Source: JALSRY01 sp964428275 | GTDB taxonomy: Bacteria; Planctomycetota; Phycisphaerae; UBA1845; Fen-1342 | NCBI GenBank assembly: GCA_964428275.1 | Contig: CAYRXN010000068.1 | Location: forward strand, 1 to 10,187 | DNA: 10,187 nt | Reading direction: 5' to 3' | Part shown: positions 1-7,192 of the stretch, piece after piece | Position numbering within the stretch: position 1 is the first letter of the stretch | How the letters are laid out: the number at the start of each line of letters is the position of its first letter | Position numbers and translations under genes: made by a program | Notes under the pieces: model-generated | What the model was told of the DNA's origin: nothing | Databases searched by the model: none | The model's input: the letters and a program-made list of their open reading frames with translations, nothing else

Positions 1-254
1 AACAGGCTCGCCGACAAACTGGCGCGATTCACACAACGTCCGCACCTCCGTCCACGCGTGGGAAACCCGCACAGGCGTTCGAATCCGAGTTTGCTGGTCG
101 GCCGCTGGTAACAACCCTCGTGCGGACTGTCGTGTCCGGGCCACACGTGCCGGCGCACTGCGTTCGTTGCCGCAGCGGTCCGCGGGCGCCCGCGCGTCTC
201 GTTCGACGCGGGGGGGGGTGGCAGCCCGTTGGGGGTGGGCGAGCCGCCCCGTCG
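1..254. other. Non-coding left edge, no supported gene
   Basis: No convincing gene is visible. Several frames are open across this stretch only because stops are rare at this GC content, and their translations are Arg/Pro/Gly-rich without a recognisable domain. One plus-strand frame is open from the edge to a TAA at 109-111 and could be the tail of a gene to the left, but its 36 residues match nothing I know. The stretch lies 3' of the TPR gene that ends at 255, so it may hold that gene's 3' untranslated region. It contains a G9 tract (210-218) directly after a small hairpin (193-210). Confidence 0.5.
193..218. repeat. Small hairpin abutting a G9 homopolymer
   Basis: A perfect 6-bp inverted repeat (cgcgtc / gacgcg, arms 193-198 and 205-210, loop tcgttc) is followed on the plus strand by an uninterrupted run of nine G (210-218). 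Read in the direction of the upstream minus-strand TPR gene, a C9 run precedes the hairpin, so this is not a classical intrinsic terminator with a T tail. The element lies about 37 bases past the TPR stop codon. It could be a weak pause or termination site, or just a replication-slippage tract. Confidence 0.35.
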
Positions 255-1877
255 TCAAGGAGCCTTGCGCCAGGCCGCCAGTTGCTTGCGCAACTCCGCT
301 TCCTCCGGCAGCTCCAGCGCCTCGGCGATGTCGATCGCTTCCGAGAGCGTTGCGACGGCGGCGGCCCGATCGCCGGATTCCATCTTCAGCTCGGCCAGGC
401 CGCGGAGGCAGCGGTACTGGTCGACCAGATCATCGCCCTTGGAAAGCGCGGCATACGCCATCCGATACTGCTCCAGGGCGTGGGCGGTGTCACCCATCGC
501 GCGGTACGTTTCCGCCAGCGTGATGCGTACGCGGGGCTTGGCCTCCTCGCCGGCCAGTTTCAGGCAGCGGCCGATCGCGTCGATCGCTTCGGACCACTGC
601 TTCTGCTTGCGGTACCACTGGCCCAGGAAGAGCCAGCTCGTGGCCTCGTTGCGGGCCGATCCGCTGGCCCGGGCCGCTTCGATCGAACGCTGGTACATCG
701 CCAGCGCGTGCGGTGCGTCGCCGAGCCGGTCGTAGATCAGCGCCAGCTTGTTCGTCGCGGGCGTGCGGCTCACCTTGTCCCCGAGGGCGTCGAGCAGTTC
801 GAGGACGCGCTGCTGCCACTGCGCCGCCTGACGCAGGTGCTGCCGCCGCGACTGCTCGATCTGGGCCTCGGACGCCTCCTTGGGCGGTGCCGGGGGCGTG
901 TTGAGGTAGTAGTCGCACAGGCTGTTCATCGCGGCGAGCCGGCCGTAGGGGTCGGATCGCCTGGTGGCGCGCTCCAGGGCGGTCTCGAAGCGCCGCCGGG
1001 CCACGTCGAACGACCGGACCATCATCAGCAGCAATCCCTCGGCGATGTCGTACTGGCCGAGGTCGAGTTCGTCGCCGGCGCGGGCGGCAAGCGCGCGGAA
1101 GCGTCGCAGGTGCTGCTCGGCGCGGGCGCGGTCGGCCGCGGTCCCACGCAGTTCGAGCTTGGCCAGCAGCATGAGTCCCGGGCGATAGGCGTCGTCGTAA
1201 TTCAACGCGTTGCCGATGTAGTACGCCGCGTCGCGGAGGTTCTCGGCCCGGGCCGCGGCCAGCGCCCGCGCGTAATACTGAACGGCGCTCGGCGAGCGGG
1301 CCGGCGGCCCCAGCACGAGCTGCTCGGTGGCCGGGTCGATCTGGGCCATGCCCAGTTCCCCGAGCACCCAGCGCGTCGCATCGTCGAGGACATCGAACAG
1401 CCGGCCGGGACCCAGGCGGATTTTCCGCACGCCGCCCGTGCCTCCGATCGCGCGCAGCTCCACGTCGAGCACCAGTGCGTCGGGATTGCCACCACAGGTT
1501 CCGATCAGCCACCGCCTTGCGCCGATCAGCGGCACGACACGCTGCCAGGCGACGGGGGGATCACCGCTCTTTTCCTGAAGCTCCTGGCGGGCCTGGTGCA
1601 GGCGCATCGTGGGAATGACGACCAGCCCCGGCATTCGCCGCAGACGCCACGCCAGCGTTTCCTGGACCGCCAGAGGCAGCCACCGGTCGCGCTCGGCGAG
1701 ATCGCGGCCGGCGAATCCCGCGACCGCGATGGGGGCCACAGCCGGCTTGCCCTCGGCGGGTGTTGCCGGCGCCGCGGGCTGCTGGTCCGGCGGGCGTTGC
1801 GCCACCGCTCCCACGCCTGCCATCAGGCCCCAGACCGTTGCGATTCCGAAATAACGCCGCGTCGCTGTTCCGTTCAC
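255..1877 (-). CDS. Exported TPR protein with TolB-N/FlgO-like N-terminal domain
   Basis: A 540-aa protein of unknown specific role, likely a periplasmic or envelope scaffold. The frame is open up to 2009, but I choose the GTG at 1875-1877: it has GGGAG six bases upstream (1884-1888) and begins a good signal peptide. That signal has a TRRYFG twin-arginine-like motif (residues 6-11), a hydrophobic stretch to about residue 26 and an AVA cleavage site before Q27; a Pro/Ala-rich linker follows. Residues about 47-145 resemble the TolB-N/FlgO-type domain found before TPRs in many bacterial proteins (a 'PLAVQETLAWRLRRMPGLVVI' type helix-strand, then an 'IGARRWLIG' strand). Residues about 197-243 look like a degenerate TPR. 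Four better TPR-type helical pairs span about 371-522, with typical phrases such as 'ALIYDRLGDAPHALAMYQRS'. Such proteins usually mediate protein contacts; no catalytic motif is seen. It is divergent from the thioredoxin gene at 2008. The TPR call is firm, the N-terminal domain call moderate. Confidence 0.82.
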   Translation of the reverse strand: MNGTATRRYFGIATVWGLMAGVGAVAQRPPDQQPAAPATPAEGKPAVAPIAVAGFAGRDLAERDRWLPLAVQETLAWRLRRMPGLVVIPTMRLHQARQELQEKSGDPPVAWQRVVPLIGARRWLIGTCGGNPDALVLDVELRAIGGTGGVRKIRLGPGRLFDVLDDATRWVLGELGMAQIDPATEQLVLGPPARSPSAVQYYARALAAARAENLRDAAYYIGNALNYDDAYRPGLMLLAKLELRGTAADRARAEQHLRRFRALAARAGDELDLGQYDIAEGLLLMMVRSFDVARRRFETALERATRRSDPYGRLAAMNSLCDYYLNTPPAPPKEASEAQIEQSRRQHLRQAAQWQQRVLELLDALGDKVSRTPATNKLALIYDRLGDAPHALAMYQRSIEAARASGSARNEATSWLFLGQWYRKQKQWSEAIDAIGRCLKLAGEEAKPRVRITLAETYRAMGDTAHALEQYRMAYAALSKGDDLVDQYRCLRGLAELKMESGDRAAAVATLSEAIDIAEALELPEEAELRKQLAAWRKAP

Positions 1878-1883
1878 GATCGA

Positions 1884-1888
1884 CTCCC
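1884..1888 (-). promoter_or_regulatory. Shine-Dalgarno GGGAG for the TPR gene
   Basis: On the minus strand GGGAG lies six bases before the GTG at 1875-1877. This site decides the start: the upstream extension of the frame has no signal peptide at its N terminus, is rich in Arg and Ser, and would overlap the divergent gene's start. Confidence 0.6.
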
Positions 1889-1948
1889 GTGCATTCCGGC
1901 GGTCAGTTTGATTCACATCGGACCGGGAAGCAACCACGCGCCGGCGGC

Positions 1949-1954
1949 TATACT
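1949..1954 (+). promoter_or_regulatory. Candidate -10 element (TATACT) for tlpA-like gene
   Basis: TATACT matches five of six bases of the sigma70-type -10 consensus and lies 53 bases before the ATG at 2008. I see no good -35 hexamer at 16-18 bases upstream, so this would be an activator-dependent or housekeeping-variant promoter, or chance. The same AT-rich island reads TATAGC on the minus strand, so it could also serve the divergent TPR gene; the two genes probably share regulation within the 130-bp gap (1878-2007). Confidence 0.3.
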
Positions 1955-2007
1955 TCCCTGACGTCCGCGACGAACCGGAACGAGACTCGCAAGACGGTTG
2001 GTGTCGC

Positions 2008-2631
2008 ATGCAGAAAGAGAAACACGAACTGCACAGTGAAGCATCAGAGGATGCGCGAGCCGGGAGGTCATCGCGGCCGCCGATGTGGCTGCTGCTGATC
2101 GCGGCCGCCGTAGTCGTGTGGGTCTACGCCCGCGGGCTGCCCGGCGGGGCCGGGAGCGGTCACGGCGGCTGGGGTTCGTTTTTCGGGAGGCCCCAGGCGG
2201 GGCAGAAGGCCGCGCCGTTTTCGGCGGTCGCGCTCGACGGCCGCGACATCCGCTTTCCGGCCGATTACGCGGACAAGTTCGTGCTGCTCGACTTCTGGGC
2301 GACGTGGTGCGGGCCGTGCCGGGCCGAGTTTCCGCACCTGCGCGACGCCTACGCGCGTTTTCACGAACGCGGCTTCGAGATCGTCGGCGTGTCGCTCGAC
2401 CAGCCTCGCGGCATCGGTTCCGAACGCGTCGTGGCGTTTCTTGCGGACCAGCGCGCCCCCTGGCCGGTGGTCTACACCGGCGCGGCGGAGATTGCCGACG
2501 CGTATCGAATCGAGGCGATTCCGTCGCCGTTTCTGATCGACGGCCGGACGGGCAGGATCGTCGCCCGCGGCGACGCCCTGCGCGGCGCGGCGCTGAGCAG
2601 GACACTCGCCCGGTTGCTCGATCAGCGCTGA
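2008..2631 (+). CDS. Membrane-anchored TlpA/ResA-type thioredoxin-like protein
   Basis: A 207-aa thiol-disulfide oxidoreductase with its catalytic domain outside the cytoplasmic membrane. A charged 25-residue leader is followed by one membrane segment (about 26-40), a Gly-rich linker (43-60) and a thioredoxin-fold domain of the AhpC-TSA/TlpA type (about 64-207). The active site is WCGPC at 100-104, preceded by 'LLDFWAT'. The conserved cis-proline loop is at P172 in 'AIPSPFLID', and Y166 sits in the usual place before it. All key residues for redox activity are present. In TlpA/ResA/CcmG relatives this fold reduces disulfides, for example in cytochrome c or oxidase maturation; the partner here is unknown because no such genes are nearby. 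The ATG at 2008 has no clear Shine-Dalgarno site. An in-frame ATG at 2083 (M26) would start directly at the membrane segment, but the GGGAGG upstream of it (2062-2067) is 15 bases away, farther than normal. Family call is strong, start moderate. Confidence 0.9.
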   Translation: MQKEKHELHSEASEDARAGRSSRPPMWLLLIAAAVVVWVYARGLPGGAGSGHGGWGSFFGRPQAGQKAAPFSAVALDGRDIRFPADYADKFVLLDFWATWCGPCRAEFPHLRDAYARFHERGFEIVGVSLDQPRGIGSERVVAFLADQRAPWPVVYTGAAEIADAYRIEAIPSPFLIDGRTGRIVARGDALRGAALSRTLARLLDQR

Positions 2632-2668
2632 TGATCCGCGACCGCCCGCCGGCTTGTCCCACCCGCTG

Positions 2669-4324
2669 CTACTGCGGCTGGCCGGCGACCCTGCCGATCC
2701 GCAGGAGATCTCCGATCGCCGCGGCCGGCACTCGCACTTCAAATTCGCAGGCCGCCGGACGCAGGTAGAGGCCGCCCACCACGAAGGGCGGCGGCGTGGC
2801 GCCGTCGCCGGCGTCGGGGGGGAGCTGCACGTCGGGGAGATTCAGAGCGGCGGCGAGCCTCAGCCCGAAGCGGACCACTTGCGATACGTCCATCAGGCCC
2901 AGGCCGTCGGGGTTGGGCGTGATCGATGCCAGCGCTTCCCGGACGCGCGGATCGTCGCGCAGCGGCGGGAGCGCGCCGGTCGCCAGCTGCTCGGCCAGCG
3001 CGCGGGAAGCCGCCGGCGTGGAGACACAAGTCCAGAATCCGCCAGGGGCCGGCAGGTAGACGGTACAGAGCTCCACCCCGCCATACATGGCTTTCACCAT
3101 CTGCTGCTGTATCGGGTCCGGCATGGCCATCGTGATGCAGGCGACCGTGGCCTTTCGTCCAGCGATGGTCTCGTGCGTGGTCCTCGTGTTCTCGATCATG
3201 GCCCGGCCGGTGGCCGTCTGCGTGATGTGGGTCAGCCGCGCCATCCCGTCGAGGGCGAGTTCCGGTTCCCGGGCCGACACGAAGGTGATGGCTTGCGCAT
3301 GGTTTTTCTCATCGAGGAGCACGGTGACAAACTGTCCGTCGATCCGGCGACACACTTCGACCGCCTTTTCCATCTCGGCGGTTTCCACGTCGGCGCTGTC
3401 TTTCGTCGCGTCGCAGAGCAGACGGGAGGTGACCTCCATCAGCGACACCTGCCCCTGCTCGAGACGCCACGCGCCGCCGAGGAAGCCCAGCAGCCGGCCC
3501 GAATCGGCGCCGGCGATCTGTGGCCAAGGGGGCTCGATCCTGCTTGCGGAAGCAAGGTAGTCTGCGATCGGACCGCCAGTCCGCGGGTGAATCGCGCAGC
3601 GCACCCGAATTCCGGCGCCGCCGATATACCCCGCGACGGTGATCGAATCGAGCTGGCCGATCAGCGACCTGACCGCGTCCGTCATGGCGTGGATGAGATC
3701 GACGCTCCCTTCGCCCTGGGCGGCCGTGGCCATCGTGGCCATGCTGCCGAACAGGAACAGCTTTCTCTCGATCGCGTCTTTCCAGCGGGGCACGTCGATG
3801 TGCACGAGCAGGTGATTCGTTCGGGAGTCCGCGGCGAACGCGGCCGGCCAGCGCGCCGGGCCGGGCTTGCCGGCGGCGTGGCTCCACTCGAACCAGGCGG
3901 GATCGCGTGAGGCCATCAGCACGTTGCCGTCGATCCGCACGGTTTCGCGGTCGGGTCCGTGGAGGTTGTGACGACCGTGGACGCCGACCAGCACGAGCGG
4001 GGCCCGGCATTCGGGCCGCAGCGCCACCACCAGCGCGGCGCGGTCGGCGACCGCGCGGGCCAGCGTTTCGTCCGAGACGGGAAGGAGGCCGAGCAGGTTC
4101 CGCGAGAAGCCGGGGCCGAAGTCGGCTTGGCAGGCCGCTCCGAGCGCGAGCGTGCCGCCGTCGAGGTGGGCCAGATCGGGGAAGGCCACCACCAGGGCCG
4201 CGTTCTCCGGCACATGGGACAGCAGGTCGTCGAGCGTGGCCGGCGGCCGCACCGACCGCTCGATGGCGAAGATCACACCGCCGATCACGGCGGCGACGAT
4301 GAGAACCAGCGGCACCCTCTTCAT
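2669..4324 (-). CDS. Membrane-anchored protein of unknown function
   Basis: A 551-aa protein I cannot assign to a characterised family. The chosen ATG (4322-4324) has GGAG eight bases upstream and gives an N-terminal membrane anchor or uncleaved signal ('VPLVLIVAAVIGGVIFAI', about 4-21) after a short basic start; the frame stays open to 4375 but the extension lacks a good start. The rest looks extracytoplasmic and alternates beta strands with amphipathic helices. A phrase near the start, 'HVPENAALVVAFPDLAHL' (37-54), and one near the C terminus, 'ITPNPDGLGLMDVSQVV', follow a similar pattern. This recalls DUF3352-like planctomycete proteins that open with 'vPadtlavv'; that resemblance is from memory and weak. 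Five or more scattered Cys and no catalytic motif are seen. It converges on the thioredoxin gene, their stops separated by only 37 bases, with no hairpin terminator between. It probably is transcribed alone from a promoter near 4353. Confidence 0.8.
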   Translation of the reverse strand: MKRVPLVLIVAAVIGGVIFAIERSVRPPATLDDLLSHVPENAALVVAFPDLAHLDGGTLALGAACQADFGPGFSRNLLGLLPVSDETLARAVADRAALVVALRPECRAPLVLVGVHGRHNLHGPDRETVRIDGNVLMASRDPAWFEWSHAAGKPGPARWPAAFAADSRTNHLLVHIDVPRWKDAIERKLFLFGSMATMATAAQGEGSVDLIHAMTDAVRSLIGQLDSITVAGYIGGAGIRVRCAIHPRTGGPIADYLASASRIEPPWPQIAGADSGRLLGFLGGAWRLEQGQVSLMEVTSRLLCDATKDSADVETAEMEKAVEVCRRIDGQFVTVLLDEKNHAQAITFVSAREPELALDGMARLTHITQTATGRAMIENTRTTHETIAGRKATVACITMAMPDPIQQQMVKAMYGGVELCTVYLPAPGGFWTCVSTPAASRALAEQLATGALPPLRDDPRVREALASITPNPDGLGLMDVSQVVRFGLRLAAALNLPDVQLPPDAGDGATPPPFVVGGLYLRPAACEFEVRVPAAAIGDLLRIGRVAGQPQ

Positions 4325-4332
4325 GGACCGTG

Positions 4333-4336
4333 CTCC
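4333..4336 (-). promoter_or_regulatory. Shine-Dalgarno GGAG for the unknown anchored protein
   Basis: GGAG on the minus strand lies eight bases before the ATG at 4322-4324. It supports this start, which also places the hydrophobic anchor at the N terminus, over the upstream in-frame ATG at 4373-4375. Confidence 0.55.
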
Positions 4337-4352
4337 AGACGAAGCCGCAATC

Positions 4353-4358
4353 AATATA
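4353..4358 (-). promoter_or_regulatory. Candidate -10 element (TATATT)
   Basis: On the minus strand TATATT, an island of A/T in very GC-rich DNA, matches five of six bases of the sigma70-type -10 box. It would give a short leader of about 20 bases containing the GGAG ribosome site. At 17-bp spacing the -35 position reads TTCTCG, a poor match. The position and AT content make it the likeliest promoter for the 551-aa protein gene. Confidence 0.4.
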
Positions 4359-4481
4359 CCGATGCGCCGGCGCACCGAGAAGCGGGTTCCGGCGCAAGCG
4401 GCTCGTCCTCCGGCGCTGCTGGTTCGCGGCTCCCACGCACCCGACCGGGACTGGCGGGAACACCGGACGGGTCGAGTCGGC

Positions 4482-4503
4482 CGGTCGCAGGCCCGTGCGA
4501 CCG
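4482..4503. repeat. Perfect 8-bp inverted repeat
   Basis: Arms CGGTCGCA (4482-4489) and TGCGACCG (4496-4503) enclose a 6-base loop. On the plus strand the stem is followed by a mildly T-rich ATTGTCTTCT, resembling an intrinsic terminator, but no plus-strand gene precedes it. On the minus strand no T tail follows. It could be a regulator site or an RNA hairpin in a long leader. Confidence 0.35.
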
Positions 4504-4619
4504 ATTGTCTTCTCCGGCGCGATGCGCCCCGGTCAAGCCGCGGCGCGTTCCCGGGCGGGTCATGGTACCGATGAAACGGTCGGTGTCGGCGCTCGCCATC
4601 GGGCGGTTTGCCGTGTCAA

Positions 4620-4633
4620 GGCGCGATCGCGCC
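4620..4633. repeat. 14-base perfect palindrome after the permease gene
   Basis: GGCGCGATCGCGCC is its own reverse complement and begins 9 bases past the permease stop codon. As RNA it can form a 5-bp all-GC stem with a GATC loop. On the minus strand it is followed by TTGACAC, so any terminator activity would be weak. It includes GCGATCGC, an octamer that can also arise by chance in GC-rich DNA. Confidence 0.35.
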
Positions 4634-4642
4634 AGGTTCGGT

Positions 4643-5404
4643 TCAGCCGGCCAGCGGACCTTTGAGCAGTCCGTCGACGATCAGCACCTTGAGCCCGGCG
4701 GCGAGCAGGGCGGCGCGGTAGAGCCAGACGAAGTGCTTCTCGGAAATGTGCGGGTGCAGCCGGCGGCCCAGCAGCGTGCCGGGGATCGCGACGGCGGCGA
4801 GCACGAGCGTGAGCAGGCCGAGCTGCCCGAGGTGTTCGTACGAACGCACCATCAGGAAGCCGGGGATCTTGATGATGTGTACGCACGTCTGGCACAGGGC
4901 CTTGGTGGCGACCAGCCGCTCTTTGACGAAGTCGCGCCGGGCGAACAGCGGCGCGATCAGCGGTCCGACCGCGCCGACCGTGAATCCCGCCACACCCGCC
5001 GCCAGCCCCAGCAGCGGGAAGTCCCACCAGCTCGCCCGGTGCGTCTGTTTCCTGCCGCGCGGGATCAGCAGCGAGAGGAGAATGTAGGCCCCGACCACCA
5101 TCTTCAGGTAAGGCTCGGACCGCTCCGGCTGGCCCAGGTACGCCAGCAGCCCCAGTCCGACGGCCGCGCCGGGCACGACACCCAGGGCGAAGCGCCGCAC
5201 GGCCGACCAGTCCACGTGCCGCAGGAACGCGACGGTGCGCGTCGAGTTGCTGACGAGCTGGATCGCCGCGTGCGAAGGAATCGCCTCGGAGTGGGTCATG
5301 AACGCCAGCAGCGCGGCCAGCAGCAGCGTACCGCCGCCCATGCCGATTACGGCGGAGAGCGCCGCCGTCAGCAGAGACACGATCGGAAGAATCACGAAAA
5401 CCAT
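4643..5404 (-). CDS. TauE/SafE-family membrane permease
   Basis: A 253-aa integral membrane protein of the TauE/SafE ('sulfite exporter') family, the usual length for these. Two inverted-repeat signature regions are visible: 'SAVIGMGGG' in the first membrane segment (17-25) and 'GFTVGAVGPLIAPLF' in the second half (140-154). Hydrophobic stretches at about 3-35, 71-91, 101-114, 130-152, 164-184, 194-212 and 226-245 fit 7-8 membrane segments. Family members move sulfite, sulfoacetate, other organosulfur anions or unidentified anions out of the cell; the substrate cannot be read from sequence, and no sulfur-metabolism gene is nearby. The ATG at 5402-5404 has GGGAG five bases upstream (5410-5414). 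The gene begins 25 bases after the nadE stop on the same strand, so the two are probably cotranscribed. The start and family are well supported. Confidence 0.88.
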   Translation of the reverse strand: MVFVILPIVSLLTAALSAVIGMGGGTLLLAALLAFMTHSEAIPSHAAIQLVSNSTRTVAFLRHVDWSAVRRFALGVVPGAAVGLGLLAYLGQPERSEPYLKMVVGAYILLSLLIPRGRKQTHRASWWDFPLLGLAAGVAGFTVGAVGPLIAPLFARRDFVKERLVATKALCQTCVHIIKIPGFLMVRSYEHLGQLGLLTLVLAAVAIPGTLLGRRLHPHISEKHFVWLYRAALLAAGLKVLIVDGLLKGPLAG

Positions 5405-5429
5405 GAGCGCTCCCGCGAATCGCCGGCGG

Positions 5430-7070
5430 CTAGGTCGGCGGTCGGGCCGCGATCGGCATGCGGCGGCCGAAACCGAAGGCCCGCGAGGTCACCTTCAGCC
5501 CCGGGGCGGCCTGCTGCCGCTTGTACTCGCTGATGCGGATCTTGCGGATCACCTCGTCCACGACGGCCGGATCGAACCCGCGGGCCACGATCTCGTCGCG
5601 GCTTTCGAGCCGCTCCTCGTAGGCTTCCAGAATCGCGTCGAGCACGTCGTAGGGCGGCAGCGACTGCTGGTCGAACTGGTCGGGCCGCAGCTCGGCCGAC
5701 GGCGGCTTGGTCAGCGTGCGCTCGGGAATCAGCGTGCGGCCCGCCGCGTCGTTGATGTGGCGCGCCAGGGCATAGACCATCGTCTTGGGCACGTCGCTGA
5801 TCACCGCCAGCCCGCCGGCCATGTCGCCGTAGAGCGTGCAATAGCCGACGGCGACCTCGCTCTTGTTCCCGGTGGTCAACAGCAGGCTGCCGAACTTGTT
5901 GGACAGCGACATCAGGATGTTGCCGCGCACGCGGGCCTGGATGTTTTCCTCCGTGACGTCGGGTTCGCGGCCGGCGAACTGCGGCGCGAGGGCCTGCTCG
6001 AAGGCCCGGTGCATGGTCTCGATCGGCACGATCTCGAAGCGGACGCCCAGGTTCTTCGCCAGTTGCCGGGCGTCGTCCACGCTGTGCGTGCTGCTGTAGC
6101 GGCTGGGCATCGCGACGCCGAGCACGTTCTCCGGGCCGAGCGCCTCGGCGGCCAGGGCGGCCACGACCGCCGAATCGATTCCGCCGGACAGCCCGATCAC
6201 CACCGAGCGGAAGCCGCATTTGCGCAGGTAGTCGGCGAGCCCGCGCACCAGCGCCCGGTGAACGCCGGCGACGCCGGGCGGTACGGGCTCGCAGCGGGTC
6301 GCGGCCAGATCATCGAGATCCACCAGCAGCATGTCGGTTTCGAACGAACGGGCCTGCCCCACGCAGCGCCCGGCGGCGTCGATGGCGCAGCTCGCACCGT
6401 CGAAGAGCAGCTCGTCGTTGCCGCCGACCTGGTTGGCGTAGAGCACCGGGCAGCCGTGTCGCCGGGCGTGTTCGGCCATGCGCGCGACGCGCCAGGGGTG
6501 TTTGTCCACGTAGTAGGGCGAGGCGGAGATGTTCACGACCAGCTTCGCCCCCGCGGCGACCTGGTCGGCCACCGGGTCGCAGTCGTACAGGGGGCGGCCG
6601 AGCATCGGTTCGGAGAGCAGGTCCTCGCAGATCGTCACGCCCAACCGCACCCCGTGCAGATCGACGACCGGCTGCGGGCCGGCCGGCTCGAAGTAGCGGG
6701 CCTCGTCGAACACGTCGTAGGTGGGCAGCAGGCGCTTGCGCCAACGCGCGACGGCGCGGCCGCCTTCGAGCAGGGCGGCCGAATTGAACACGGGGCGGCC
6801 GTGGGGGCGTTCGTTCGGTTCGGCGTAGCCCACGAGCACGGCGATGTCCTGCGCCGCCGCGGCGACGCGCCCGAGCGCTTCGACGTTGTAATGGATGATC
6901 TCGCGGCGCAGCAGCAGGTCTTTGGCCGGGTAGCCGAGAATCGCCTGTTCGGGAAACACGGCCAAGGCTGCGCCGGCGGCCCGGGCTTGCGCCAGCCGCT
7001 CGAGAATCGCCTGCGTGTTCCCGTTCACGTCGCCGATGGTCGGGTTGGTCTGGATCAGTGCGATCTTCAC
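5430..7070 (-). CDS. nadE: Glutamine-dependent NAD+ synthetase
   Basis: A complete 546-aa cytoplasmic enzyme that makes NAD+ from nicotinic acid adenine dinucleotide, ATP and glutamine, the last step of NAD synthesis. The N-terminal nitrilase-type glutaminase domain (about 1-260) has the catalytic triad E41 ('AVFPEQAILGYP'), K112 ('RKRLLPTYDVFDE') and C148 ('GVTICEDL'). The C-terminal synthetase domain (about 270-546) has the ATP pyrophosphatase P-loop SGGIDS (295-300), 'NIQARVRGN' (377-385), 'LLTTGNKSEVAVGYCTLYGD' (397-416) and the C-terminal 'SEYKRQQAAPGLKVTSRAFG' (514-533). The glutaminase domain indicates that it uses glutamine, unlike the short ammonia-only NadE. The start is a GTG (7068-7070) with GGAG seven bases upstream (7078-7081), and it begins exactly at the conserved 'MKIALIQTNPTIGD'. 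It precedes the permease gene by 25 bases. The 508-base upstream gap carries repeats, so its promoter is unclear. Confidence 0.97.
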   Translation of the reverse strand: MKIALIQTNPTIGDVNGNTQAILERLAQARAAGAALAVFPEQAILGYPAKDLLLRREIIHYNVEALGRVAAAAQDIAVLVGYAEPNERPHGRPVFNSAALLEGGRAVARWRKRLLPTYDVFDEARYFEPAGPQPVVDLHGVRLGVTICEDLLSEPMLGRPLYDCDPVADQVAAGAKLVVNISASPYYVDKHPWRVARMAEHARRHGCPVLYANQVGGNDELLFDGASCAIDAAGRCVGQARSFETDMLLVDLDDLAATRCEPVPPGVAGVHRALVRGLADYLRKCGFRSVVIGLSGGIDSAVVAALAAEALGPENVLGVAMPSRYSSTHSVDDARQLAKNLGVRFEIVPIETMHRAFEQALAPQFAGREPDVTEENIQARVRGNILMSLSNKFGSLLLTTGNKSEVAVGYCTLYGDMAGGLAVISDVPKTMVYALARHINDAAGRTLIPERTLTKPPSAELRPDQFDQQSLPPYDVLDAILEAYEERLESRDEIVARGFDPAVVDEVIRKIRISEYKRQQAAPGLKVTSRAFGFGRRMPIAARPPT

Positions 7071-7077
7071 GGGCTCG

Positions 7078-7081
7078 CTCC
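7078..7081 (-). promoter_or_regulatory. Shine-Dalgarno GGAG for nadE
   Basis: GGAG on the minus strand lies seven bases before the GTG at 7068-7070 and supports this non-ATG start, which coincides with the conserved N terminus of the family. Confidence 0.6.
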
Positions 7082-7192
7082 GCCACAGCCGCGCCGCCGC
7101 CCGAGCGGTCGGTGCCGTGCCGGGACCGCTCTGGCCGCGTGGCCATCACCTTAGCCGGGATGTTTCGCGGTGGCCAGATGCGAACAAGTACG

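Larger units (their letters stand above)
4325..4642. other. Non-coding gap between the permease and the unknown protein gene
   Basis: These 318 bases lie between the stop of the permease gene and the start of the 551-aa protein gene, both on the minus strand. Open frames here are Arg/Pro-rich shadows. The gap holds the candidate promoter and ribosome site of the downstream gene at its left end, an 8-bp stem-loop at 4482-4503 and a 14-base perfect palindrome at 4620-4633 just past the permease stop. The interruption suggests that the two genes are separate transcription units. Confidence 0.55.

Noticed and set aside
78..84. TTCGAAT, like a tRNA T-loop
   Set aside because: The five bases on each side do not pair, and no anticodon or acceptor stem can be built around it on either strand.
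120..1961. Long plus-strand open frame opposite the TPR gene
   Set aside because: It is antisense to a gene with a clear signal peptide, TPRs and a ribosome site; its translation is Arg/Gln/Gly-rich with no domain. Long antisense frames are expected at this GC content. The same applies to the long plus-strand frames at 2654-3910, 3959-5533, 5235-7154 and 7984-9990.
2632..2668. Bidirectional terminator between the converging genes
   Set aside because: No inverted repeat with a T tail could be found in these 37 bases on either strand.
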